The translations under genes were made by a program, and so were the position numbers. A DNA stretch of 64,000 bases from Rotaria sordida (taxonomy: Eukaryota; Rotifera; Eurotatoria; Philodinida; Philodinidae). Below the pieces are notes generated by a model. The model was not told the origin of the DNA, made no database searches, and saw only the letters and a list, made by a program, of their open reading frames with translations. Location: contig CAJNOL010000623.1 of the NCBI GenBank assembly GCA_905250125.1, positions 6,712 to 70,711 on the forward strand, written 5' to 3'. Positions 1 to 11,016 of the stretch are shown here, piece by piece; the stretch's first letter is position 1, and each line of letters starts with the position of its first letter.

Positions 1-80
1 CATCTCTGATTTTTGACAGAGATGGGATCGATTGGCATTTTTTTTTTGAAACCGAACTGATCTCATCTCTGATTTTTGAC
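1..80. repeat. short direct repeat at window edge
   Basis: The 17-mer catctctgatttttgac occurs at 1-17 and again at 64-80, so the window opens in a two-copy direct repeat with a 63-bp period. The intervening bases include a T-run. No coding potential is seen. It may be the edge of a longer tandem array to the left of the window. Confidence 0.5.
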
Positions 81-727
81 TACTTTCAAAGTGTTTCCAA
101 GGAGACAAAAGCTACGAGTTATGACTGGAATTTTGTACTCTACAAATGTAGCCTAGGAAGTTTTCTTGAGATCAATGAAATGATCTTTTAAAAGAATCAA
201 AAAATAGTTTGGACGAAAAATTTTTCAATACATTATCGTACTTTCACTATTGTGACTCGAACATAAAATTTAAAACCTTTATTAATATATCACTTCAATT
301 TTCGTTTTTCTTAAATCCTCATTTTCGAAAAATTGACATTTTGTATAGAAAGGAACTCTTAGCAAAGTGTCTATAGTTTTATTTAGAAAAAAAGTCACAA
401 CTTAGTTCAATATAAAAATTTTGTAAAGAAGTATCCACTTGACTGGGATAATTTTTAGCGCCTACGAAAAACAACTTCTAGAGATTAGCAAAAATCTATT
501 AGTTTACTACTCAATCTAATTTTTTTGGGCTTTTCTAAAATTTCTTCACTAATCTTAAATAAAAACCGAGATAAAATTTCTAAGTCCATATGCAAAAAGT
601 GCACAATATGCTGCTGATCTTAACTCATAACTTTTTCATTTCTTAGAAACACTTTCAAAGGAGTCAAACATAAGCAAATATTCTATCTCAAAACTTTCGA
701 TTCATCCATTATATTTAATAAACTAAC

Positions 728-1305
728 TTGTCGTTCCGATTCTCGATCAATTTTAGTGCCAACAAGAAGAAAGACACATTGATATGGTTGAATTTGTGTA
801 CGAGCTTCATTTAACCAATTTGTTACATGTGTAAAACTAACATAATTTGTTGTATCATATATCAAAAGAACACCAACTGAATTACGATAATATGCACGTG
901 TAATACTTCTACAAAACAAAAAGAATCCTCATTTGAATGTCAATTGCGTTTTTTAAAAAATATTACTTAAATCGTTCTTGACCAGCTGTATCCCATAATT
1001 GTAATTTTACTTTAACACCAGATTTAACTTCAATTATACGTACATTAAAATCAACACCAACTGTAGGATCCTATTTTCAATCAATAGATTTTTTTATATT
1101 TAAATAAACAAAAATATAAAGGAAGCTTACTGGATCTTGAGAAAAAACTCCTTCACAAAAATTACGTAATAATGATGACTGTAAAAGAAAAATAAATTTA
1201 TTTTATTTTATTTTATTATTTAGTATATTTATTAACCTTTCCGACAGTTGAATCACCAACAACAATTAATCGAAATTGATAATCATAATTGTACATACCA
1301 TCCAT
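728..1305 (-). CDS. Rab39: Rab39-like small GTPase (5' part, last exon not seen)
   Basis: Small Ras-superfamily GTPase of vesicle traffic; Rab39 proteins act on the Golgi/endosomal and autophagic routes (family knowledge). Four exons fit GT-AG borders in one frame: 1305-1237, 1178-1131, 1070-967 and 908-728. They encode [15 protein letters not shown] (P-loop GDSTVGK), then a DPTVGVDF switch I with its threonine, then [12 protein letters not shown] (switch II, catalytic Gln), then [21 protein letters not shown] and [15 protein letters not shown]. The G4 motif is TKID instead of the usual NKxD, and Rab39 proteins also have a non-standard residue here. The ATG at 1305 is preferred because translation enters the beta-1 strand within ten residues, as in Rab39. 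The exon for the ETSA box and the prenylated Cys tail is not recognisable in 1-727, so it lies beyond the window or is lost. Identification as Rab39 rather than another Rab rests on the YQFRLIV start and the [12 protein letters not shown] stretch. Confidence 0.85.
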
Positions 1306-4300
1306 TATGATAAAGATAATAGTAGTTTGTTTAACATCAAAAATAAAAATAAAAAAATCTGAAAAATAGAATCATAAGAAATTAATTAAAAATTTCTTAC
1401 AAATTTAAAGAAACGAGAGTTTTTAAAGAATATATTCAATTGCTAAGTATACCACTTTCAACATATGCTTGTGTTGAATAAAATATTTTAATTATGTTTT
1501 ATAACGATACGAATAGATCACGAAGAGAACAACAGACATGTGGAAATCTACCTGGTTTTTTTTCTCTCAGACAGTAGTAGTAGTGGTAGTAGTAAATTGG
1601 AGTACCTACCATAGTCTAAGTCTCTCAATATAGAATTAATCATTGTATTACACAACAAAATACATTTGATATAATAATAAAAAAAAATGCCTAGTATGAA
1701 TAAAACTCCCCAGGAATTTTCAAGGAAAATCGAACAATCAAATCTACCGCTGTCTTTACACCAATAGTATATTGATTTTTGTCTCAACATATTTGGTAGC
1801 ATTTCTCAAGGGATTATTTTTATTTAAAATCTAATTCGATGGTCTGAGCATTTAACATGAAAGTCTTCTTTATTATAATGATTAGTCATCAAAGAATTTT
1901 ACTGTTGTTTTAAACAAGAAAAAAAATTATATCCTAGAGGTGACTTGTTAGCAGCATTATAAGAAAAAAACTAATAGTGTCAACAGCTGCATGCATAAGA
2001 AAGAAAGAAAAAAGAAAGTCAACGGTTCTAGGGCGTGAATAGTCCAATCCTATCATTCGGTGCGTTGATGACATCATAAATCATTTAGAAACTTTTTAAA
2101 ATCAACATTACGTTTGATAATAAATTTTGCAAGGTATATTTAACTGTGTTTGCATATTGGATGTCAGTGTATAAATCAGTTTTGCATATTAAATGAGGAG
2201 TGATTTCTTGAAGGTCATTAAAAAAAGAATACGATATTCGTTTCTTTTTAATATGATTTGTGATACTAAATCATAGTTATGTGTCTATTTTTTGTTTTAC
2301 TGATGATTATGAAATACATAAAGTTGATAATTATTTAATATAACATTAAATTCACTTATTGAATTATGTTAAGATGGATTATATATTGGATTTATTATAA
2401 GTATCAGTTTGTAAAGCGAATCATTTTATTATACAGACTGTTATCGATTCAACAATGAAGTAAATATCAATTGTATATAATGCCTTGTTGATGATAGAAA
2501 TGAAAAAATCTATGGTTTTATCATTTGCAAGAATAAATATCTAAATAATGTACATTACTTATCAATATTTGAGAAATATTAATGAATCAATTCTTTGGAT
2601 TATCTATTTTGGCATTTGTTGTTGCAAACAATGACGATATGTGTCCAGTGGTCTCCTATTTTAAGAAGATTTGCTTAATTAAATCATTGTATCTCACGTG
2701 AAACGAAAACTTTATTTGAATTGGTGTATTTTTGAGCAATTAAAATATTAATATAAAACTCTGCGAAGTACTCAAATCGAAAAAAAAATTAAATTTTTAG
2801 AAAGTTTTCGTTTCTAATAAAAATTTAAATTTAATAATAATTATGTGTTAGAAGCGCACACGATAGATGTCAATAGTGACATGTATACTTTGTTCGTATC
2901 AATTTGAATTTAAAAAAAATAAAAATTTATATTCGAGAACCTGAGTATCGACAGCAAAATATTATGATATACGATGAGTTTTTTGCTTCATTTTGATGAA
3001 TACCAAATGATTTTAATTATTTTCTTATAATCAACAGTATCTAAAGATTGTTCATATGTCTCTATGGATCTATTTTTGAATCCTCTTGTTCGAAAGAATT
3101 TTTAATTTTAGCATATGTCAACTGAAAAAGTTAACTACACGTTAACTATGAATCGTGATTTTAGTTATAGACAATAATTCATCAATGAATACTCTAGATA
3201 TTAAAGATTGTGTTAAAAACCAATTATTGAATAGACAGTGAGTTATGCATAGAAATTTAGTCATCGATATAACTCTAATTGTAAAAATTGTTCTAGCAAT
3301 AGTCTGTTTCATTTCGATTCATGATTAAAAGTAAAAGATAAGAGTTGAAAATAGTAACGCTTTATGATAGAGCAGAAATATCCATGGGGACTGGAAATCT
3401 GTTGCTGTAGCGATAGTTACCGAGAATTTTTTCGACAATCTCCTTTGTCACTGTGCTAGATTAGCACAGTTAGATTGAATCCATTAGATGCACTACGATT
3501 CTGACTGTTGGACTTGTCGACACTCAAATCGGGTGCAAACTTATGCAATTTTACAATCTTTCTAAAAAAAGAAGCTGCTCCTACCGCGATAATATTTTTA
3601 AAACATCTCCTGCGCTGCCATGGACATCTCTGCGACACAGTAGGCTTCTGACGTCTTTTTTTCTTAAAACTCATCCGACACACAATGTGTTGTTTGTGAT
3701 GATGTATAAAATTGTTGTTCAATCAGACATTTTATATTTTTATTAAAGGCTTAAATCAAAAATATGAAAATATCAATGAATTTTATGTATTTTTTCTGGC
3801 ATTCATTTTGGTTCTCGAAGCAAAAAATCATACCTTTTTATAGATAGAAGCATACTAACATGGTCTGTTATATTTTTATTTTTTATTTGAAATTAACTAA
3901 TAACGTGATAAAATTAACTTATTTTCGGTTATTGGAATATTCAAGATTCCATTAAATCATTTCGTTTATTATTTCACTATAAAAAATAAAACAATAACAT
4001 TTTGGTGATGCAACAGATTTTAAATGTGATGAATAGCTTAAAGAGAAAAATTTCTTTCGATCTTCTTAACCAATACATTTAAAACTATTTTAAGATTTTC
4101 TTACACAACAAGAAAAACAATGGTTAATTTACAATATGTAAACAAGCGTTTACTTGCAATTATTTGAATATCTTGATCACTGTTGTCTTTTATCAAATGA
4201 TACTTGTTGAATATATAAAGAGTCTTGCACATATAAAAGCGTTTCGATGAATTAATGAGACCGTGCATCCTTAATTCATCAAACAATCTAAGCAGGAAGT

Positions 4301-4637
4301 TGAATACGCCCTGGAAAGAATTCTATTTGACCATGACATACCTTGCAGACAGGAATTACTAAGATTCTCAAACAAGATCCTGAATAAAGCTTGGCAAAAT
4401 CCTTGACATTCAGGATCCTGAAAAATATTTCCAAACTTTCTCAAGAAATGAACAGGATTGAGACTAAGGATGAATTATTCACTCGGACCAAATAATGTTC
4501 GATCGAAATGCTTTTGAAAACTCTAGACTAGAATCAGTTGAAAATTAAGAGATCCATCAACCATACAGTTAAATAGTTGAAATCCGAGATTGCCAAAATC
4601 CTAGATAACTCTTAGTTTTGAAATGCAGTTAGTTATA
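1306..4637. other. gene-free AT-rich stretch
   Basis: No exon-like open frame with a recognisable family was found on either strand. The short open frames here show no domain and no consistent splice partners. The 5' flank of the Rab39-like gene lies at the left end. The only structured item noted is a perfect 9-bp stem with a 3-base loop at 3450-3470. Confidence 0.6.
3450..3470. repeat. perfect short hairpin
   Basis: actgtgcta (3450-3458) is followed by gat and then by its exact reverse complement tagcacagt (3462-3470). The stem is 9 bp with a 3-base loop. There is no evidence of transcription; it could be chance or the relic of a larger palindrome. Confidence 0.45.
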
Positions 4638-6948
4638 CAGTAAAATCTCTCTATAGTGGATACCTAAGGGATCATTTCAAAGTGTCCACTATAGGGAGGT
4701 GTCCACTTTTGAGAGGTTTTCACTGTTTTTTCTTAGTAGTCATTTCTGCAGTTAATGTGGCAAGTCAAACCTTCTTTCTCGACATTATTTTGCAAAGGAA
4801 GACATGTTGATGGTATTTTATGTCATATTTTATAGAAAACTACTTTTCTAACATAGCTTATTGAAAGCTTTTTGAATTTCATCAATACATTTTGAAAAAG
4901 CCAGTTATAAAACTTTGTTTAGATACTTTTGTATCAAGATAAAAGTCATTCGTCCTCAACTTAAATTCGCTGATAAGCCCGTAATGCTCATGTTGTTCTT
5001 TCGACGCGAACAGATGTAACTTTCACAATATATCGAGCGCTTTGAATAGTTTTGAAGGTATCTCTTCAATTGATTCCCCTTTTGAGATGTCTTCGATATT
5101 TTCAATGACATCAGCATCGACCATTTCAATAAGGAGATCGCTGTTGTCATTTTACGAATTGAAGACAGAAATATTACAGTCGATGTTAACTAGCTTGCTA
5201 GTCGACATCCGGTTACCATCGATGCGCAAGTGAAAGAGAAGTATATTGAGGTATTCGATCAGATCTTGGTTGTCATCGTCATCTATTGATGTGATATCAT
5301 TTTTTGAAGTGTGTTGATCAGATGAGATGCAAGAGAAGCTAGCCGCACAAAAGACATTACGAATGGTGATGTTTGTAATTGTGTTCCATGCTTCATTGAT
5401 CTATCGAATAGCATCAAGTGCTGTCACGGTAATCTGATCAATACTATACACCATAGAGTATTGAGCAATGATGTATTTCACGATCATTCGACGATAATGA
5501 CATTTGAAAGAATGGATAATACCTTGATCAAGAGGTTGTACTATACTAGTCGTGTTGGGTAGAAAGAAAACTAGCTTGATGTTAGATAATTGTACGTCGA
5601 CGAGATGACAAGGAGCATTGTCTAGGAAGAGAAGAATTTGACGAGAACTTTCTTCATTTTCTCATTTATGTCGATAAGTCATTTAGAGAAAAGTTTCGCA
5701 TCCATCCAGGCCGTTCGATTAGCTCTCCATATTACAGAAAATTTGGTTACGTTCTAATATTTAAAGCAACGCGATTGTCGACTTTTTCCTAAAATATAGA
5801 TAACAATTTTTCTGAATTCTATGCATGAATACTTACAAATGACTAAGAGTTCCAGTTTATCGAACCTTCTACAATTTGAACAGGGCAAAATAGTATATCG
5901 TTCTTTCGAATGCTTTTCTCCTCTGCATTGTTCTTTGTTGAGAACAAGTGATCGGTCCGGTATCGCTTTAAACAACAGTGCTGTTTTATCTGCACTGTAC
6001 ACATCATTGTCGCTGTATCCATTGATCATTGTCAAAAGTCGATGTTTCTATTCCTCCGTAGTTGTTGTGCATATACTTGCACTTTCACCTGAGATTTGTC
6101 TGTATCCGATCATATGTCGATTTCGAAATTTTTCCAACCATCTACTGGATGTCTTGAATTCGCCTGGCAGAAGACCGAGTTCTTCGGCAATTTGTCATGC
6201 TTTTTCTTGCAATAATCGACCTGCTATCGGAATGTTCTTTACTCGTTGAGCCATGAACTATTCGAAGAGAACTTCATCGATATATCTGCTTGGTTCATCC
6301 TTCAATTTGGGCTTGATACTCTTGTTAGTATGATTCAGATAGTCACTCTGATATTCGGTGCGGCGAGTCAAGGTGTTGACGACGCTGCTGTTCGAGATTG
6401 CGTACTTTTCTGCTAATTTATGTACCGAAAGATCATAACCACTGTTGTTATCTTTGATCAATGAGATCTTGTGTTTGAGAATCAATTCGTGTCGCTTCAT
6501 ATGTAAATAAATGAAGAAATGATCAATTCCTACTTCTTCACTGCATTTTATATCTATCTTGTTTACTGTTCTTTTTCTCACTCGTCTATTCTTCTTTTGT
6601 TTTGTTCAGACTAATCCATTCTAGTTTTCTCTAATTTCTTCTTTGTTTCGTCCAATTTTATCCACTATCGATTCTTTTACTCGTCATATTAATCAAATTA
6701 GGACATATATACATGTACAGCTTTCACTGAATAAAAAAAGTATGGTGAAATTAAACAAGTGTGCATTATTGAGAGGCTATCTACTGCAGAAGAGACCGAA
6801 AGGAAGTGTTCAACAGTCCAGAATAGCGAGGTGTCCACATTGAAGAAGTTTATTTCCAGCAAAAACAGCTCGGGACGAAGAATCGGAAGGTGTCCACAAT
6901 ACGAAGAGGTCTATTTTAGAGAGCTGTTCACATAAGAAGGTTTCACTG
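4638..6948 (-). mobile_element. Tigger/pogo-type DNA transposon, degenerate but with both ends
   Basis: The left end starts cagtaaaatctctctatagtg at 4638. The right end, read in reverse complement from 6948, starts cagtgaaaccttcttatgtg. These are imperfect terminal inverted repeats. Each is bordered by TA (4636-4637 and 6949-6950), the target duplication expected for the Tc1/mariner/pogo superfamily. The subterminal motif aggtgtccac occurs at 4697-4706, 6829-6838 and 6888-6897, all in the same orientation, and could be a transposase-binding repeat. The element is 2311 bp and carries a decayed transposase gene on the minus strand. Length, ends and coding content agree with the Tigger family. 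Confidence 0.9.
4950..6500 (-). pseudogene. Tigger-like (CENP-B/DDE) transposase pseudogene
   Basis: Reading from about 6500 down, the relic shows an N-terminal helix-turn-helix (MKRHELILKHKISLIKD, then LAEKYAISNSSVVNTL). A CENP-B-type HTH follows (SRWLEKFRNRHMIGYRQIS near 6130). The catalytic region comes next: YSADKTALLFKAIPDRS near 5990 with the first Asp, DNAPCHLVD near 5615 with the second Asp, and LPNTTSIVQPLDQGI near 5560 with the third Asp. A poorly conserved acidic C-terminus runs to about 4956. The frame is broken by in-frame stops (for example W to TGA near 5685) and by at least one frameshift between the first and second catalytic blocks. The gene is therefore dead, although all three catalytic Asp positions can still be read. 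Decay looks moderate. Confidence 0.88.
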
Positions 6949-7192
6949 TATTGAACTTGATGCCTTGAGGATACATATTGCTGACCTTCATTGGAACTAT
7001 TAAATTTTGGTATTGATGATCACGATTATCGCCAAATGACTTAATAGGGAATATACGTGTGAGCTGACCAAAGAAAATTAGATTACCGACAATTCAGATC
7101 ACATGCAACACTGCCAAACGCATTGCAATGGACATTAGGACAAAATCGATATGATTTTCAAACTTAAACTACAATAAAATCAAATACATCAT

Positions 7193-7492
7193 TCAGTTTG
7201 TATTTCGTTTCAATCCAATTACTAAATGGAAAACACCAACTGCTTCATTTTTGTCATTATGTTCAGTATCATCACCTAATTTTATGTAATTGTAATTGTT
7301 TTCGTTTCTACTGAAGCGTTGGCATCAACCAGAAAAATTATGAATAATGGTAAATTCATTATATTTTTCTCGAGATTGCTAATTTATTAGATCATACCTA
7401 TTGATTAAAGGATGTTTCTTGGTCCCATGATCATCGTCATCATCGATAGATAATTTAGTGAATGCGTTTAACAGAGGTTGTCTATCGCTCAT
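7193..7492 (-). CDS. candidate small two-exon gene, 70 aa, function unknown
   Basis: An ATG at 7492 opens a frame beginning MSDRQPLLNAFTKLSIDDDD. It ends at a GT donor (exon 7492-7398, phase 2). After an 87-bp intron, a cag acceptor gives exon 7310-7193, which continues in frame as RNENNYNYIKLGDDTEHN and ends in GLKRNTN plus TGA. Total length is 213 nt, a multiple of three. The product is acidic and hydrophilic with an N-terminal RQPLL dileucine-like motif, as found in cytosolic N-termini of sorted membrane proteins. No domain was recognised. It could be a real small protein, the first exons of a longer or broken transporter-like gene, or a chance pairing of splice signals. Confidence 0.35.
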
Positions 7493-8118
7493 TTCATTTT
7501 TTTTGTATCAAGTGTATCATGAAGAATATCAGAGATAAGCATGCACAAAGAAATAGCTAAAATGTGATTCGTTATGGTTATGAACTATTCATGTATTTCT
7601 TTTCTTTTCTTTAGTTATACATAAACAAAAAGGCGTGCGCAGCCAAGCAATTATCTAGCTACTACCGAACGTAAATACACGACGAAATTATCTTGTGTTT
7701 TAAGGTCTATTTATAAAAAATGAGTCTTCTCCTCACCTGGTGGGTCAAATAAATAAAAAAGGAATAGATGTAAATTAAGTATGCTTGCTAAGAAATATGA
7801 ATTACAGGTCGATAGTCATAAATATAATGAATCTTGCTGGTTTAGTTACACATCAAATGTAAGCTAAAAGAGATATAAAATATGTTGAAACACAAACGAC
7901 AAAATTATTCGAACGTTTTCACTTTGTGTACCATCGCACAACTTCTCAGTCAAACATGAAAGTTTATAAAATAGGTGTGCATACACGAATTGCTATCACA
8001 TGGTGTGCGTAGGAACGTGTCACAGAATAAACTATATGGTAATAACGACACCGGTATTAGCAACTAAAAAATTGATATTAAATACAGATAACAAAGTCTT
8101 GTTAAATTGCAAGAGCAC

Positions 8119-8533
8119 ATCCCATGAAAAAAGCTTATAAAAAAGAACGGCCGAGCACGCATTCTGATAATAATAGAACAAAATCACACAGAACACATTC
8201 GAACGTATTCCATAAAGAACAAGTTCATATTGGTGAGAAATATGTTCAATGAGAACGAGTTTGTCTTGAGAAACAACGTGCTCATTTTTACTACGAATTT
8301 GTTCGGATCCGTTCTTACTGACTGCGTTTCTCATCTATATGAACTCGTACCTTACGGAACATGTTCGAACGTGTTCTATGTGACCCTGTTCTATTATTGT
8401 CAGCATACATTTTTTTCGCGAAAGAATGCATTCAAAAAAAAAACGTGAAAACCGACTTCAGAACACGTTTTATTACTTGAAAAAAACGCGTCCTCGACCG
8501 TTCTTTTTTCTACAAACTTTTTTTCATGGATTA
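8119..8533. mobile_element. foldback (palindromic) element
   Basis: The left arm (8119 to about 8290) and right arm (about 8300 to 8533) are imperfect reverse complements. Examples are gaacacattcgaacgtattcc on the left against gaacacgttcgaacatgttcc in the reversed right arm. The outer parts pair through catgaaaaaa, agaacgg and cgagcacg. The right arm carries an extra block of roughly 85 bases (about 8407-8490) absent from the left arm. Motifs related to gttcgaacgtgttc recur within the arms. No transposase frame is present, so this looks like a non-autonomous MITE or foldback element. Confidence 0.75.
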
Positions 8534-8633
8534 GTTCATCTTTTTTCTTTCTGTGAAATATATTACGAATTAAACTATCTCTTCATTGCAGTTCAGCATA
8601 AATGATGACGTTTTTTAACATATGTACTATAAG

Positions 8634-9005
8634 TCAAGTCGAAGAATACATTGGCCGCATTGACGAAATTTTGTTGACAATGTTGAGCGGTTGATGTGGC
8701 GCTGTTGGTATCAATAATGATAGAAATTCATAATTTGTACAAGCAACAGGTAATAAATGATGAGTTGACAAACAGTTTCGTACTTTAGCTGATGATAGTT
8801 TGTCTTTGAATGTATATGTATAACGACAATGGTGTCTCATAGTATTATCTGTGCGTATTTGTTGATTGAATATTTCTGTCAATAAAGGGATATCATGTAT
8901 ATCTTCATACGATTCTTTTAGTTTTTCTTCAACATAAACATTAACTACTGTTGTCGACTGAGTTCTTTCTCCTATTTGACGACATAGAGCACACATGATC
9001 GACAT
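8634..9005 (-). CDS. hypothetical 123-aa single-exon open frame
   Basis: This is the longest open frame between the palindromes. It starts with ATG at 9005 and encodes MSIMCALCRQIGERTQSTTV, with a CxxC pair near the start followed by a mixed-composition chain rich in His and Thr. No domain, signal peptide or membrane segment is evident, and no splice partner was found. It lies between two repeat elements, so it could be a fragment of a mobile-element gene or an open frame by chance. Kept only because composition and length are not typical of the local AT-rich shadows. Confidence 0.2.
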   Translation of the reverse strand: MSIMCALCRQIGERTQSTTVVNVYVEEKLKESYEDIHDIPLLTEIFNQQIRTDNTMRHHCRYTYTFKDKLSSAKVRNCLSTHHLLPVACTNYEFLSLLIPTAPHQPLNIVNKISSMRPMYSST

Positions 9006-9769
9006 TTTTATACTTTTCTATTAGAGAGAAATTCGAAGCATATTGATTAAGATAAAAATACAGTTACAACAAGTAGATATTGAAAAAGAATAGAAGAAAA
9101 TCAAATAGAACAAATCAGCGGCAACTTTGGTATAAACTTGCTATTTTGCAAGCGGGAAACAACTACTATAGCAACAATTAAGGAAGCTACACAAACAAAA
9201 AACGGTTTCGGTCTAAAAAAATTTTTACAGAGAGCGTCCTATCACAAGAAATTTTTCATTCGATGGTGTATTAAATTTGGAATTTTTTTTATACCTAAAT
9301 TGTACCATAAGAATTATCAGCTCAACACTGTAAATCAAGTTCATAAATTAAATTATAATCTGATAACAAAAACATCAGTCATCTAGGGTCTAATAGATTA
9401 CCAAAAATGATACTTTATTGTATTTTTTTTTTGTCTAAATTGGCATTCGATACATTGGCAAGATATCAAAGAGTAATAACTCAAGCTTCCTAAAACAGAT
9501 TGGAAAGTAACTGATGCATTTTGAGTTATAGATATCGGAAAATAGGTTCTTTGAAGTGATAATTTATCAGAGGATTTCTAATTTTGTTCTGATTCGAACA
9601 TACTATCTCTAGTTTGAGATAAACTTTCCAGAGATCTGTTCGAAACGATTTCCTTTTCAATAGTACAGCTCTTTATTCTTTTTATGTCATTGATTTAACA
9701 AATAAAGAACTCGATGTTGTGATACGTGTCATCGGCAATTATTCCATTTTATTCTCCTTTGTTGTCAGC

Positions 9770-10088
9770 CCTAGTCGACTTTCTCGAATGAAATCCCAAG
9801 GGAGTCCCCACAAATTGTGAAATCTTTGAGAAGTCCGTTATGGAACTCCCCGAAAGTTAATCGAAAACCCACCAAATCTGCTGGAGGAAGTTTTTTGGGA
9901 GTCCTTGAGAAATTCCTAGAGACTCCTCAAATGATCGTCCAGGGAGTCCCTAGGGATTTCTCAAGGACTCCCTCCAGCGGATTTGCTCGGTTTTCGATTA
10001 ACTCCTGGGGAGTCCCATAACGGTCTCCCCAGAGATTTCATAATTTGTGGGGATTCCCTGTGGATTTCATTCGGGAAAGTCGACTAGG
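9770..10088. mobile_element. 319-bp near-perfect palindrome with GGGAGTCC motifs
   Basis: The sequence begins cctagtcgactttc and ends gaaagtcgactagg, an exact 14-bp inverted terminus. The arms stay complementary almost to the centre, for example ttaatcgaaaaccc near 9860 against gggttttcgattaa-like sequence near 9985. The motif gggagtcc or its complement occurs at least six times (near 9791, 9898, 9940, 9966, 10011). It is much more GC-rich than its surroundings. It has no coding capacity worth reporting. It may be a MITE, or a transcribed hairpin that feeds small RNAs. No clear target duplication was seen. Confidence 0.85.
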
Positions 10089-11016
10089 TAGGTAAAAATC
10101 TTCTTAATGATGCGTTTCGAAAAAAAAACATTTTCTCCCAAAACGAACACCGTTAAGTTATTCACTTTCTTGTGTTATTATAGAATAAAATCGAATTTGT
10201 TGTTTTTTTTTCATTGGGTGATTTTATCTATAGATGTGGATGGTGAGAAAAGCATCTGATTTTGGAAGGTCGAATAAAACGATTTTTTTCCTGGAAGACA
10301 GTATACTAGACCAGATTTAGGCCTGAAACAGTTTCGATGAATTAAACATTAAATTAAGAAACTGATCTACTAATTAAAATGATTAATGTATCTTGATAAA
10401 ATCGCTCTATATCATTAATAGATAGACATTTTCAATGCGACGAACTATAGAATATAAGGAAATAGGGACTGAAGCATAAGAATAAGCAATACTACAATAT
10501 TTAACGAATCAGTAGTTGAAAGAAATAAGTTAGAACGGTAGATACATTGTTAATAAATTTCATTAGTCGATCATTGATTATTAAGAAGAGATAGAAGCGA
10601 CATCTTATTTCGTGAATACGTGTTAGAATTATGCACTTCAACTACATTGTAGAGGCCGTTTCTCAGTTCTGATTGATGCATTAAACTCGTAAGTGTGGAT
10701 GCGTGTCAATTTTTAATTCGAAATGAATTTTGTCTAGTGTAGATAGAGGCCAAAAACATCTCGGTATCATATAAATTTGGTTGAAAGTAAGACGTATCGA
10801 AAAGAAAAATATAGAGCAAATATCATGTGTTTTTTTTACTGAGTCGTGTATTTTTTTCTTTTTCTGCTCGCTTTTTGTCTGAATATAAGCTTCACAACGA
10901 GGAAGAGTGAATAATATAACATTATTTGCTTTAAACATCACACTCGTTTACCCTATTCACTTTTAACAACATTTTGTATATAAATTATTTTAGATTGTTT
11001 TTAAAATAAAAGAAAA
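10089..11016. promoter_or_regulatory. upstream region of the GST gene
   Basis: No gene is seen between the palindrome and the GST start codon. The last 50 bases before the ATG are very AT-rich and contain a TATA-like tatataaat at about 10976-10984. A ttttag just before the leader could be a splice acceptor for an upstream non-coding exon or a trans-splice site. Neither can be decided from sequence alone. Confidence 0.35.

Noticed and set aside
3456..3722. 88-codon basic open frame on the minus strand
   Set aside because: No family resemblance, no partner exon, and its end overlaps the short hairpin at 3450-3470.
5821..6249. 142-codon plus-strand open frame
   Set aside because: Antisense to the decayed Tigger transposase, whose minus-strand reading shows family motifs.
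9817..10020. 67-codon open frame in the palindrome
   Set aside because: Produced by the near-perfect inverted repeat, with no codon bias or domain.
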